Source of the DNA: Parasutterella secunda | GTDB taxonomy: Bacteria > Pseudomonadota > Gammaproteobacteria > Burkholderiales > Burkholderiaceae_F | Length of the DNA: 64,000 nucleotides | NCBI RefSeq assembly: GCF_016901835.1 | Contig: NZ_JACJKX010000005.1 | Coordinates: forward strand, 45,005 to 109,004 | Direction of reading: 5' to 3' | Part shown: positions 1-8,026 of the stretch, piece after piece | Layout: every line of letters starts with the position of its first letter | Numbering within the stretch: position 1 is the stretch's first letter | The notes under the pieces: generated by a model | What the model was told of the DNA's origin: nothing | The model's database searches: none | Seen by the model: the letters and a program-made list of their open reading frames with translations, nothing else | Position numbers and translations under genes: made by a program

Positions 1-299
1 GACCCCAGGCGCTCACTTTTCATGCCAAGAAAACTGAATTGCCCAGCTGGAAGGGTAACAGGAGCAATTTTCCCTTCCAAAATGTCAGGCCACGTTGAAT
101 ACTCGCCCCGGGCAAGCACGACCAAAATTGACCAAGGAGTCACTAACGCTCCGATCCAGTGTTTCCTATACGGCTGAAAGTCAATAGCCCTCACCTGCAA
201 TCGGTTGTTGCAGATGGGCAGACTCTTCATGTGCTGGTTATAAATTCGGGTAAATTCGGCCTCGAATTCACCGGCCGGGCAATGATTACGGTCAAGCAC
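1..299 (-). CDS. hybE: HybE/HupJ-family hydrogenase chaperone, cut by window edge
   Basis: This open frame reads leftward and runs off the window, so only the N-terminal 99 codons are present. An in-frame TAA lies three codons before the GTG start at 299, and AAGAGG stands 5 bases upstream of that GTG, which decides the start. The translation contains MKSLPICNNRL, then WIGALVTPWS, then LPAGQFSF. This is the order seen in the HybE family: the I/VTPW core followed by an LPxGxxxF segment. HybE-type proteins bind the hydrogenase small subunit and hold it back from Tat export until it is folded. The gene faces away from hyaA, which fits that role. The family call rests on motif order, and the C-terminal part is unseen. 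Confidence 0.78.
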   Translation of the reverse strand, partial: MLDRNHCPAGEFEAEFTRIYNQHMKSLPICNNRLQVRAIDFQPYRKHWIGALVTPWSILVVLARGEYSTWPDILEGKIAPVTLPAGQFSFLGMKSERLG

Positions 300-432
300 A
301 ACAACCTCTTAAAAAAGCTTTTTTTCAGACTACTCTGAATTAACTTTAAATAGTGATCAAAACCGTACCGATTCGGACATATTTCAAGAAGATTTTGAAA
401 AATCGTATAAAAATAAAAGAAAATATAACAAA

Positions 433-461
433 TTGAGCAAAACATACCCCTTTGGTGTAAT
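433..461 (+). promoter_or_regulatory. Candidate sigma70 promoter of the hydrogenase operon
   Basis: TTGAGC (433-438) and TGTAAT (456-461) are 17 bases apart, matching the -35 and -10 consensus at 4 and 5 of 6 positions. Transcription would start near 468 and leave a leader of about 125 bases before hyaA. The rest of the 300-592 gap is AT-rich and shows no convincing gene. Confidence 0.45.
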
Positions 462-592
462 AAAACACTGCGTTTGCCTGTAAGTGTTGGACTTTTCGTG
501 TCATACAATCTAATCAAGGACGAGAGAACGTCTTACTTAGCAGGCCTTTTTGTTTGAATCATGGCAGGCGAAAGGCTAAGGAGAACCCCTTT

Positions 593-1690
593 ATGTATGA
601 AACTCAATATGAAGCGTTGCGACGCCAAGGAGTCAGCCGCCGCAGCTTTTTGCAATTTTGCTCACTGACGGCTGCCAGTTTGGGTTTGGGCAGCGCCGGC
701 GCTCAGGAAATTGCCCAGGCCATTGAAACGAAGCCGAGAATGCCAGTGGTTTGGCTTCACGGTTTGGAATGCACGTGTTGCACGGAATCGTTTATCCGTT
801 CCTATCATCCTGTAGCCAAAGACTTGGTTTTGTCGATGATCTCTCTTGACTACGATGATACGATTATGGCAGCAGCAGGCCATCAGGCAGAGGCAGCGCT
901 CGAAGAGACAATCACTAAGTACAAGGGCAATTACATCTTGGCCGTAGAAGGCAATGTGCCTTTGAATGAAGACGGCATCAATTGCATTCCTGCGGGAGAA
1001 ACTTTCCTGCAAAAGATTAAACACGTAGCAGCCGGTGCAAAAGCCGTGATCGGTTGGGGCTCTTGTGCGGCCTGGGGATGCGTGCAGGCTGCCAAACCCA
1101 ATCCCACGCATTCAGTCCCTATTACAGAAATTATTACGGATAAGCCCATTGTGTTGGTGCCCGGTTGTCCGCCGATTCCTGAAGTGATGACGGCCGTCGT
1201 GACTTATATTCTTACTTACGATCGGATTCCGCCTTTGGATCGTTTGGGTCGTCCCAAGATGTTCTACGGGCAGCGCATTCACGATAAGTGCTACCGCAGA
1301 GCGCACTTCGATGCCGGTCAATTTGTCGAAAAATTCGACGATGAGGGTGCCAAACTCGGGTATTGCCTCTACAAGGTCGGCTGCAAAGGTCCGACGACAT
1401 ACAATGCTTGCTCCACAATTCGGTGGAACGAAGGTTTGTCTTGGCCGGTGCAGTCCGGTCATGGATGCATCGGTTGCTCTGAACCGAATTTCTTTGATAA
1501 AGGATCGTTTTACGAACACGAAACGACGATTCTGCCGCCCGGTTTCGGTGGAATTGAATCGACTGTCGATAAGGTGGGCCTGGCCACAGTTGGGGTGGTC
1601 GGCGCCGCAGCTATCGCTCATGCAGCATTGTCAGCTGTCGCTCAAGCGCGAGCCAAAAAGACCAATAAAGATCTCGGGAGGGAAGAATAA
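593..1690 (+). CDS. hyaA: [NiFe]-hydrogenase small subunit, oxygen-tolerant type
   Basis: The 365-residue precursor of the electron-transfer subunit of a membrane-bound uptake hydrogenase. The ATG at 593 is chosen because AAGGAG lies 9 bases before it; an upstream TTG at 554 has no such site. A Tat signal (SRRSFLQF, Arg16-Arg17) predicts folded export to the periplasm. Proximal-cluster cysteines fall at 60, 62, 63, 158, 163 and 192, with exactly the spacing of E. coli HyaA, including the two extra cysteines (62 and 163) that ligate the [4Fe-3S] cluster of oxygen-tolerant enzymes. His230, Cys233, Cys258 and Cys264 match the distal cluster; Cys273, Cys292 and Cys295 match the medial cluster. 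A hydrophobic C-terminal helix (about 328-350) anchors it. It overlaps hyaB by one base. Confidence 0.97.
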   Translation: MYETQYEALRRQGVSRRSFLQFCSLTAASLGLGSAGAQEIAQAIETKPRMPVVWLHGLECTCCTESFIRSYHPVAKDLVLSMISLDYDDTIMAAAGHQAEAALEETITKYKGNYILAVEGNVPLNEDGINCIPAGETFLQKIKHVAAGAKAVIGWGSCAAWGCVQAAKPNPTHSVPITEIITDKPIVLVPGCPPIPEVMTAVVTYILTYDRIPPLDRLGRPKMFYGQRIHDKCYRRAHFDAGQFVEKFDDEGAKLGYCLYKVGCKGPTTYNACSTIRWNEGLSWPVQSGHGCIGCSEPNFFDKGSFYEHETTILPPGFGGIESTVDKVGLATVGVVGAAAIAHAALSAVAQARAKKTNKDLGREE

Positions 1691-3456
1691 TGGCAGACCG
1701 TCGTATTGTTGTTGATCCTGTTACGCGTATTGAAGGTCATCTGCGTGTACAGGCCGTCTTGGGTAATGGCGGCAATGTCATTACGGATTCCCAGAGTACA
1801 GGGACGATGTGGCGTGGGTTGGAAGTGATTCTCAAGGGACGAGACCCGCGTGATGCTTGGGCATTTGTTGAACGTATCTGCGGGGTGTGCACCGGTATTC
1901 ATGCTTTGGCAGCGGTCAGAAGCGTGGAAGACGCAATCGGGATCAAAATTCCGAAAAATGCAAACATCATTCGCAATTTGATGAATGCAACGCTTTATAC
2001 GCATGATCACATTGTTCACTTTTATCAGTTGTCTGCTCTGGACTGGGTGGACGTGGTCAGCTCTTTGTCGGCCGATCCCCGTGAGGTCTCAGAGCTGCAA
2101 AAGAAAATCAGCCCTCATCACCCGCTGAGTTCACCGGGCTACTTCCGCGATGTACAGAATCGTATGAAGAAGTTTGTGGCCTCCGGTCAGTTGGGCATTT
2201 TTGCCAACGGTTACTGGGGACATCCGGCTATGAAATTGCCCCCTGCCGTGAACCTTTTGGCGGTCACTCACTATTTGGAAGCGTTAGACTTCCAACGTGA
2301 AATCATCAAAATCCACACGATTTTGGGTGGGAAAAATCCTCATCCGAACTACTTGGTGGGTGGTGTCGCTTGCCCGATTAACATGCACGACTCCGGTGCC
2401 GCAGGCAATATGATCAATGAAGTCACAATGAACTACATGCGTGATATTGCTAAGCAGTCCGTGGAATTTGTTCGCAATGTTTATCTGCCGGATATCAAAG
2501 CCATTGCCTCCTTCTATCCGGAATGGTTCAAATACGGCGGTGGCATCGTCAAAAAGAATGTGCTCTGCTACGGTGATTTCCCTGAAATCGCCAACGATTG
2601 GTCCGAAAAGTCGCTTCAGATGCCTTCGGGTGCCATCATTGATGGGGATCTTACGCATGTGCACGAAGTGGATTTGCGCGATCCGACGCAAATTCAGGAA
2701 TTTGTGGATCATTCCTGGTACAAATACCCGGAAGGTAAACAAGGTCTGCACCCCTGGGAAGGTGTGACGGATCAGGCCTTTGAATTACCTGAAGGATCGG
2801 TAGGCACGAAGACCAAGTTTGAATGGCTGGGTGAAAAAGGTAAATATTCGTGGATTAAGAGCCCGCGTTGGAAAGGCCACATGATGGAAGTGGGCCCCCT
2901 TGCCCGGCTTATTGTTTCCATTGCCAAGGATGTTAAGCCCTTTAAAGAACCTGCCCTTGAGCTTCTTAAAGAACTCAATTTGCCGCTTGAGGCTGTTTAC
3001 TCTACATTGGGTCGCCATGCAGCGCGTGCGTTGGAGTGCGACTGGACAGCCCACAAAATGGTGCAGTATGTCGATGACTTGATTGCCAATATCAAGTCGG
3101 GCGATGAAACGGCAGCCAATATGGAATTGTGGGAACCGAAGACGTGGCCTAAAGAGTGTCGTGGTGTCGGTTTCTGCGAGGCCCCTCGCGGAGCACTGGG
3201 TCACTGGTGTGTCATTAAGGATACACGTATCGAAAACTGGCAGGCGATTGTTCCGACAACCTGGAATGCCTCGCCCCGTAGCCCCGAAGGACTTCAAGGA
3301 GCCTTTGAAACGTCCTTAATCGGGACGCCGGTTGCCGATCCGCAACGGCCTTTGGAAATCATCCGCACGATTCACAGTTTTGACCCGTGCTTGGCTTGTG
3401 CTACGCACGTTCTGGATCCGCAGGGACACGAGCTTTGCAATGTGCGGGTTCGCTAG
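1690..3456 (+). CDS. hyaB: [NiFe]-hydrogenase large subunit
   Basis: This 588-residue subunit carries the Ni-Fe active site that splits H2 in the periplasm. The N-terminal ligand motif RICGVC gives Cys64 and Cys67, and the C-terminal motif DPCLAC gives Cys567 and Cys570. The 15 residues after His573 form the tail that the maturation protease removes once nickel is inserted. It has no signal peptide and is exported with the Tat-tagged small subunit. The start codon overlaps the hyaA stop (TAATG), which suggests translational coupling. Length and motifs match group 1 membrane-bound enzymes of the Hya type. Confidence 0.97.
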   Translation: MADRRIVVDPVTRIEGHLRVQAVLGNGGNVITDSQSTGTMWRGLEVILKGRDPRDAWAFVERICGVCTGIHALAAVRSVEDAIGIKIPKNANIIRNLMNATLYTHDHIVHFYQLSALDWVDVVSSLSADPREVSELQKKISPHHPLSSPGYFRDVQNRMKKFVASGQLGIFANGYWGHPAMKLPPAVNLLAVTHYLEALDFQREIIKIHTILGGKNPHPNYLVGGVACPINMHDSGAAGNMINEVTMNYMRDIAKQSVEFVRNVYLPDIKAIASFYPEWFKYGGGIVKKNVLCYGDFPEIANDWSEKSLQMPSGAIIDGDLTHVHEVDLRDPTQIQEFVDHSWYKYPEGKQGLHPWEGVTDQAFELPEGSVGTKTKFEWLGEKGKYSWIKSPRWKGHMMEVGPLARLIVSIAKDVKPFKEPALELLKELNLPLEAVYSTLGRHAARALECDWTAHKMVQYVDDLIANIKSGDETAANMELWEPKTWPKECRGVGFCEAPRGALGHWCVIKDTRIENWQAIVPTTWNASPRSPEGLQGAFETSLIGTPVADPQRPLEIIRTIHSFDPCLACATHVLDPQGHELCNVRVR

Positions 3457-3467
3457 GAGGATCGTTT

Positions 3468-4178
3468 ATGAGAATTGATCCTGTCACTTTTGAAGTTGAT
3501 CCGACGGGCGGAACTCACCCCATTTATGTGTGGGAAGCCCCGGTGAGAATTTGGCACTGGGCGATGGCCCTGTGCATGGCGGTAATGATTGTGACCGGTT
3601 TTTTGATCGGAGCCCCCATGGTTGCCAATCTGGGAGATACTTGGTCGACATATGATTTCGGTTATATCCGTTTGGCCCATTTTATTGCCGGCATGATTTT
3701 TACCGTACTCTTTATCTACCGGATCTTTTGGGCAATTGTCGGTAATCGCTACGCCCGCATGATCTTTATTCCGCCGCTTTGGTCCGTGAAGTGGTGGAAA
3801 GGGGTTATAGCCCAAGTGCTGTACTACCTCTTTATCAAGAAGACGGCACCGGAGTACGCCGGGCACAACCCCTTGGCACAATTAGCTATGTTTGCCATGT
3901 TTGTGTTGGGCAGTTTTGTGGTGATTATCACGGGCTTTGCTCTTTATGCACAGGCTTGGGGTTGGGATGTCAGCTGGATGGCTTGGTTCGGCTGGGTCTT
4001 TAGTCTCGCAGGCGACGCTCAGACCGTCCGTACAGTCCACCATGCCTGTATGTACGTGTTCATTCTCTTTTCGATTGCCCATATTTACATGTCCTTTAGA
4101 GAGGATGTGATGGGAGGGGCGACGACTCTGTCGTCTATGTCAACCGGCTTGAGAATGTTTAAAGAAACTCATCACTGA
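3468..4178 (+). CDS. hyaC: Hydrogenase cytochrome b subunit
   Basis: A 236-residue integral membrane diheme cytochrome b that passes electrons from the small subunit to quinone. The start at 3468 is preceded by AGGAGG, and the longer upstream frame overlaps hyaB. Four hydrophobic spans are visible, roughly residues 30-50, 68-92, 137-162 and 187-210. Candidate heme-ligand histidines fall in or near them (His30 in WHW, His71, His191 or 192, His205). It follows hyaB after an 11-base gap, as in known hya and hup operons. Confidence 0.93.
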   Translation: MRIDPVTFEVDPTGGTHPIYVWEAPVRIWHWAMALCMAVMIVTGFLIGAPMVANLGDTWSTYDFGYIRLAHFIAGMIFTVLFIYRIFWAIVGNRYARMIFIPPLWSVKWWKGVIAQVLYYLFIKKTAPEYAGHNPLAQLAMFAMFVLGSFVVIITGFALYAQAWGWDVSWMAWFGWVFSLAGDAQTVRTVHHACMYVFILFSIAHIYMSFREDVMGGATTLSSMSTGLRMFKETHH

Positions 4179-4199
4179 GACAGCTGTTGATGAGACTTG

Positions 4200-4235
4200 G
4201 GCTTGAGAAGTTGTCAGTGAGTTGCTTCTCAAGCC
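4200..4235 (+). promoter_or_regulatory. Stem-loop between hyaC and hyaD
   Basis: An 11-bp perfect inverted repeat (4200-4210 paired with 4225-4235) with a 14-base loop lies in the only wide gap of the operon (109 bases). It is followed by pyrimidine-rich sequence but no clean T-run. It could stabilise the upstream mRNA or lower expression of the accessory genes. The structure is seen; the role is inferred. Confidence 0.5.
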
Positions 4236-4287
4236 TCTTTCTTGCTCTAGAGCAACCTTTTTGCAGATGCTTGTAGACGGATCTGAG

Positions 4288-4893
4288 ATGCCTAAATATG
4301 AAGTGCTTGTTATTGGAATCGGCAATATTCTCTGGGCCGATGAAGGATTCGGCGTTAGGGCGGTAGAAGCCTACCATCGTCGCTTTGCCGATGATCCGGT
4401 GGTCAGAGTCATTGACGGAGGGACGTTGGGCGCTTATCTTATCAATGAGGTGATGGAGGCTAAGCGTCTTTTGATTTTTGACTGTTGTGACTTTAAAGAT
4501 CAACCGGGCACGCTGAAAGTCTTGAGAAATGAAGAGATCAGGCTTTGGGCATCAACTAAGATTTCGGCCCATCAGGCCGGCATGAATGATGTTCTGGTTA
4601 CAGCCTCTTTATCCGGTTATGAGCCGCAAGCCATCACCGTGGTGGGTGTTCAACCTCTGGAGCTTGAAGATTACGGAGGCAGTTTGACCGGCATTGTCAA
4701 CGAGCAAATTGAGCCTGCTCTTCAAGCCGCCCAAGAGCAAATGATTGCGTGGGGGTTTGCTCCACGAAAACGAGATGCCTACGAAGAGGTTGTACCGCTC
4801 GGAGAAGCCACACTTGAGCGTACACCTTATGAAGAAGGGCGACCGTCCGAGAACGAGGCTTGTCGCTTTGCAGATGTGCGATTTTTGAAGTAA
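4288..4893 (+). CDS. hyaD: Hydrogenase maturation endopeptidase
   Basis: A 201-residue cytoplasmic protease of the HyaD/HybD family, which trims the C-terminal tail of the large subunit after nickel insertion. The N-terminus reads IGIGNILWADEGFGV, the family signature. Glu19, Asp65 and His95 correspond to the nickel-sensing residues known in E. coli HybD. A GGA 6-8 bases before 4288 supports this start, but upstream in-frame starts at 4222 and 4267 cannot be excluded. The C-terminal 40 residues are polar and less conserved. Confidence 0.93.
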   Translation: MPKYEVLVIGIGNILWADEGFGVRAVEAYHRRFADDPVVRVIDGGTLGAYLINEVMEAKRLLIFDCCDFKDQPGTLKVLRNEEIRLWASTKISAHQAGMNDVLVTASLSGYEPQAITVVGVQPLELEDYGGSLTGIVNEQIEPALQAAQEQMIAWGFAPRKRDAYEEVVPLGEATLERTPYEEGRPSENEACRFADVRFLK

Positions 4894-4922
4894 GTCTTAA
4901 CTGCTCGATAGTCGGTGAAGAA

Positions 4923-5264
4923 ATGTGTATAGCGATTCCTAAAAAAGTGATTTCCTTGCATAACACAGCCAGTGGAACCAGTGCCGATGTGCAAGACGGC
5001 GATCAAGTCGAACGGGTGGATACCTCCTTGATTGAATCCGTTGCGGTGGGTGATTACGTCCTGGTTTTCAGAGGCAACGCCTTGCGTGTCGTTCAGGCAG
5101 AGGAAGCAATGAAAATTCAAGCCGCGCTCAATTGTGTGCAAAAGGTTATGCAAGGACAAGCCGATGAAGCGCAGATAGAGAATAGTTTTGCGGATTTGCA
5201 AAGCGACTCATCCCGATTGCCGCCTCATTTAGCTGCTTTAGTCGGTAAGAAAGTGATTGAATAA
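4923..5264 (+). CDS. hupF: HypC/HupF-family hydrogenase chaperone
   Basis: A 113-residue protein beginning MCIAIP, the invariant start of the HypC family, in which Cys2 carries the Fe(CN)2CO unit or binds the large-subunit precursor. This fixes the start at 4923. Its length and its place between the protease and hyaE point to HupF, the operon-bound paralogue linked to hydrogenase made in the presence of oxygen, rather than general HypC. No hypA, B, D or E gene is in the window, so the general Hyp machinery must be elsewhere. Confidence 0.88.
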   Translation: MCIAIPKKVISLHNTASGTSADVQDGDQVERVDTSLIESVAVGDYVLVFRGNALRVVQAEEAMKIQAALNCVQKVMQGQADEAQIENSFADLQSDSSRLPPHLAALVGKKVIE

Positions 5265-5274
5265 GGAGTTGACA

Positions 5275-5754
5275 ATGCCCAAAGCGTTCAACGCCGTTAC
5301 AGCAGAAATCAATCGTTTGGATATAGCCGAGCATCCGGCCTTTAAGCGTCTGTTCGGTCAGGCAGGCTTCAGTCTCATTGATTCATCTCAGTTGGAGGAA
5401 TTTCTCAAAATTGAGGGATTGAAGATGCTGGTTTTTGCTGATGATCCCAATGAAAGAAAAACAACCATGGATATGGCGGTGATTGCGCCGGAGCTGAAAA
5501 AAGCTTTCAGCGGGACGCTGGCCGCTACAGCATGGGCTCAATTTAAAGAAGCCCGAAGCATGGCCTCGCGTTGGGGATTGCGCTCGATGCCTGCGGTGGC
5601 TATTTTCCGCGACAGTGATTTTCTCGGTGCAGTTCAAGGGCTCAAGACCTGGAGTGAGTATTGCTCGCTTTTGTCCGAAATTGTCCTTCGGGATAAACCT
5701 GCTGCGCGCACGATTGCTATCATGCCGGCGCAATCTGCCCGATGTGATGCGTGA
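5275..5754 (+). CDS. hyaE: HyaE/HupG thioredoxin-like hydrogenase accessory protein
   Basis: A 159-residue protein with a thioredoxin-like outline (beta-strand KMLVFADDP, later RSMPAVAIFRD with the cis-Pro type SMPA) but no CxxC redox pair. This matches HyaE/HupG, which helps the small subunit before Tat export. AAGGAG sits 6 bases before the ATG at 5275, preferred over an upstream TTG. It begins 10 bases after hupF and is followed by hyaF. Confidence 0.85.
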   Translation: MPKAFNAVTAEINRLDIAEHPAFKRLFGQAGFSLIDSSQLEEFLKIEGLKMLVFADDPNERKTTMDMAVIAPELKKAFSGTLAATAWAQFKEARSMASRWGLRSMPAVAIFRDSDFLGAVQGLKTWSEYCSLLSEIVLRDKPAARTIAIMPAQSARCDA

Positions 5755-5773
5755 TTGAATTTTGAGGTGAAAA

Positions 5774-6556
5774 ATGACTCAGATGTCATCGAATCGTTGG
5801 ATTAATGTCGACTTGGATGCGCAAACGGAGCATGCTGCTGCAGAGGCGACAGTGAAATTTTTGCTAGAAGTGCAAGCGGCGCTTTTTTCGAAAGGTTCTG
5901 AAGAAAACAAGCCTTTATTGACGGTACCGTTTGACCGATTTGATCCCAACCACCTTCAATTTATTTTGGCTACGGTCGGTAGCGGTGAAGTTCGGGCGAC
6001 AGTGGGGGATAGTATCCGTCTGGAAGAGACAATGATTGAAGGCCTGTGGCGAATTCAGGAAAACGGAGTCGACCGTTTTGAAGTGGTTTGTGTTCCTGAT
6101 GTGCTTTTAAAGAATTTGTCTGATGAATTCTTGACGGTGCCGACTCAGACGCCCGAGGGTGTCTTTGCCGCTTCTGCGATTCTTCAAGAGCTATCAAGTG
6201 CTCAACGGACTGAAGATCTGCAATCACTATCATTTGAACCACCCTATACGGTTGAGATTTCCAGACAACCGTTAAGTCCGGCTGATGGGGAATTTATCGA
6301 AAAAGTGTTGGGTAAAGGCGTTATCGATATCAGTATTTCCGGTTTTGCCAGAGCTCATATCCAAAGCACAGCCAAAAAAGGCATATGGCGTAATCGAATC
6401 TTCAATAATGCGGGTAAAGCACTTTTTGATGCCTACGTTGTGACGAAGATGCCCCCGGAAGTCGGAGAGTCGATTGAGCAGATGCAATCAGGTGCTAAGC
6501 GTTGCGACGAAATTTTAAGTTGGCTCAAAGAAGATTTGGCTAGCGGTAGACTCTGA
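5774..6556 (+). CDS. hyaF: HyaF/HupH hydrogenase assembly protein
   Basis: A 260-residue soluble protein. The segment VEISRQPLSPADGEFIEKVLGKG and the later KKGIWRNRIFN are typical of the HupH/HyaF family, whose members help fit iron-sulfur clusters into the small subunit, especially in air. Identification also rests on gene order, between hyaE and the rubredoxin gene. A GAGGTGA ribosome site precedes the ATG. The precise biochemical step is not settled for the family. Confidence 0.88.
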   Translation: MTQMSSNRWINVDLDAQTEHAAAEATVKFLLEVQAALFSKGSEENKPLLTVPFDRFDPNHLQFILATVGSGEVRATVGDSIRLEETMIEGLWRIQENGVDRFEVVCVPDVLLKNLSDEFLTVPTQTPEGVFAASAILQELSSAQRTEDLQSLSFEPPYTVEISRQPLSPADGEFIEKVLGKGVIDISISGFARAHIQSTAKKGIWRNRIFNNAGKALFDAYVVTKMPPEVGESIEQMQSGAKRCDEILSWLKEDLASGRL

Positions 6557-6565
6557 GGCGAGTTC

Positions 6566-6799
6566 ATGCCACAAGAAACAATAGATAAAGTATTGGATCG
6601 GTTGAATCGGGAGCGCATCGGTCCACAAACCAAAATGCAATGTAAGGTCTGTTGGTATGTCTACGATCCTCAAGAGGGTTGTGAAGAATTTGATATACCG
6701 CCGGGAACGGCTTTTAATGACTTACCGGACTACTTTACTTGTCCCGGCTGCGGAAATGAAAAGAGCGGCTTTTTGCCGCTCCCTGACAATCAAGGCTGA
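6566..6799 (+). CDS. hupI: Rubredoxin (HupI type)
   Basis: A 77-residue rubredoxin with its iron held by Cys26, Cys29, Cys59 and Cys62 (CKVCWYVYDP and CPGCG). The CWYVYDP wording is that of hydrogenase-operon rubredoxins, which protect or supply electrons during small-subunit maturation. It has an N-terminal extension of about 20 residues relative to stand-alone rubredoxins, and an extra Cys39. It is the last gene of the operon and converges on the next gene with 6 bases between stops. Confidence 0.93.
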   Translation: MPQETIDKVLDRLNRERIGPQTKMQCKVCWYVYDPQEGCEEFDIPPGTAFNDLPDYFTCPGCGNEKSGFLPLPDNQG

Positions 6800-6805
6800 A
6801 GAATT

Positions 6806-7591
6806 TTAGAAACTCAATACTTCGCCGTCGGCAGGAATAAAGAGTTTTTGAAGACCTTTAGCCTCAGCAAACTCTCTTAATGATTGCCGGGTGACCGTTG
6901 CGTGAGAGACACCTTCCACGTGAGTAGCAATGACTTGAATTTGTGGGAAATCCTGCATCAAGGCCCAAATGTCATATTCGTTCATAATCAAAGGATGACC
7001 TTTGGGAGCTTGAGCTCCTGCTGCATTAACGGCAACAACATCGGGTTTGTATTTTTCGATAGTCTCGCGAACTCCTTCGTAGTAAACGGTGTCACCAGCC
7101 AGGTAAAAAATCCTCTCTTCTGCTGCGGTTTTAAATAAAACACCACTTGCTTGATCGGTATAACCGCTTAATTTATAAAAGTGCTCAGTGACAAGATCGG
7201 TGCGACCATGATCGCACGGCGTTTTCGTTAAAGTGATGTTCTTAAATGCCACTCCCTCTTCACTTAATACGATGATTTTGTTAAAACCCAGCGCATTCAT
7301 CATTTCCGCTTCTTGGGTGTTTTGAGCGAAAATGGGAAGTGTCTTGGGCAAAATTTGCATGGCAACATCATCGAAATGGTCAAGATGCCAATGGGTGACG
7401 ATGACTGCATCAACGTTAAAAAGCTCTTCAACCGGACACGGCAACTCAATCGTTGGATTGCCTTGGGCACAAACCGGAGTGTCTGGGAAAACAGGATAAG
7501 TATTGGCAGGTGCCAACATCGGATCAATCAAAAAACGAACCCCACCGAACGTAACGATGCTGGTCGCACTTCGAATTTGTTGAAATTGCAT
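6806..7591 (-). CDS. Metallo-beta-lactamase-fold hydrolase, UlaG-like
   Basis: A 261-residue cytoplasmic protein with the metal-binding motif THWHLDHFD (His67, His69, Asp71, His72), further metal-site candidates in PCDHGR and AGDTVYY, and a C-terminal THVEGVSH. This places it among UlaG-type metal-dependent hydrolases, whose substrates vary and cannot be told here. GAGAGG precedes the ATG. It faces a MerR-family gene, and the shared promoter has the long spacer typical of MerR control, suggesting induction by a small molecule or stress. Confidence 0.85.
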   Translation of the reverse strand: MQFQQIRSATSIVTFGGVRFLIDPMLAPANTYPVFPDTPVCAQGNPTIELPCPVEELFNVDAVIVTHWHLDHFDDVAMQILPKTLPIFAQNTQEAEMMNALGFNKIIVLSEEGVAFKNITLTKTPCDHGRTDLVTEHFYKLSGYTDQASGVLFKTAAEERIFYLAGDTVYYEGVRETIEKYKPDVVAVNAAGAQAPKGHPLIMNEYDIWALMQDFPQIQVIATHVEGVSHATVTRQSLREFAEAKGLQKLFIPADGEVLSF

Positions 7592-7625
7592 GGTATATCC
7601 TCTCTTTGTGCTTTTGTGTAAAGAG

Positions 7626-7656
7626 AGTTTAAAATCTAAAGCTACTATAGCTTCAA
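7626..7656 (-). promoter_or_regulatory. MerR-type promoter with 19-bp spacer and dyad
   Basis: Reading left, TTGAAG (7656-7651) and TAAACT (7631-7626) are 19 bases apart, longer than the normal 17. A dyad AAGCT-N5-AGCTT (7639-7653) lies between and partly over the -35 element. This is the geometry that MerR-family activators untwist. It points toward the hydrolase gene. Confidence 0.6.
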
Positions 7657-7666
7657 GTTTGTTGAT

Positions 7667-8023
7667 ATGAGAATAGGTGAATTATCAAAATTGACCGGTT
7701 GTCCGATCGGAACTATTCGTTTTTATGAGCAAAAAGGGGTGTTGCCCGATATCGCTCGGAACCTCGGCGGGCAAAGAAGTTATTCGGGAAAGGATGTAGA
7801 GCGTTTGCGCTTTATTATGGATTGTCGCACCAACGGCATGAAATTGGAGTGTATCGAGCGGTTTTTAGAATACCGAGATAATCCCTCTCTCGGCAACGAA
7901 TGGTTGCTCGCCCAGGTCAAAGGCTATTTGCAACAAGTAGCCAAAAGACGCGAGGAACTTGATCGGGTAGAAAAACACTTAAAAGCGATTGCGCTTTCGT
8001 TGGAAAAAACACTCAACCGCTAG
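7667..8023 (+). CDS. MerR-family transcriptional regulator
   Basis: A 118-residue regulator with an N-terminal winged helix (MRIGELSKLTGCPIGTIRFYE, residues 1-21), the wing with GGQRSY, then a long coiled coil (about 80-115) for dimer formation. The C-terminal metal-binding cysteines of CadR, PbrR or CueR are absent, so a metal effector is not indicated. It lies 75 bases from the oppositely directed hydrolase gene and probably controls that promoter. Confidence 0.92.
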   Translation: MRIGELSKLTGCPIGTIRFYEQKGVLPDIARNLGGQRSYSGKDVERLRFIMDCRTNGMKLECIERFLEYRDNPSLGNEWLLAQVKGYLQQVAKRREELDRVEKHLKAIALSLEKTLNR

Positions 8024-8026
8024 GCA

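Noticed and set aside
340..365. FNR-like site near TTGATCACTATTTA upstream of hyaA
   Set aside because: Only one half-site matches; the second half has two of five bases.
227..517. 96-codon minus-strand frame left of hyaA
   Set aside because: It overlaps the hybE start region in another frame and the candidate hya promoter, and has no motif. The HybE frame explains the left part better.
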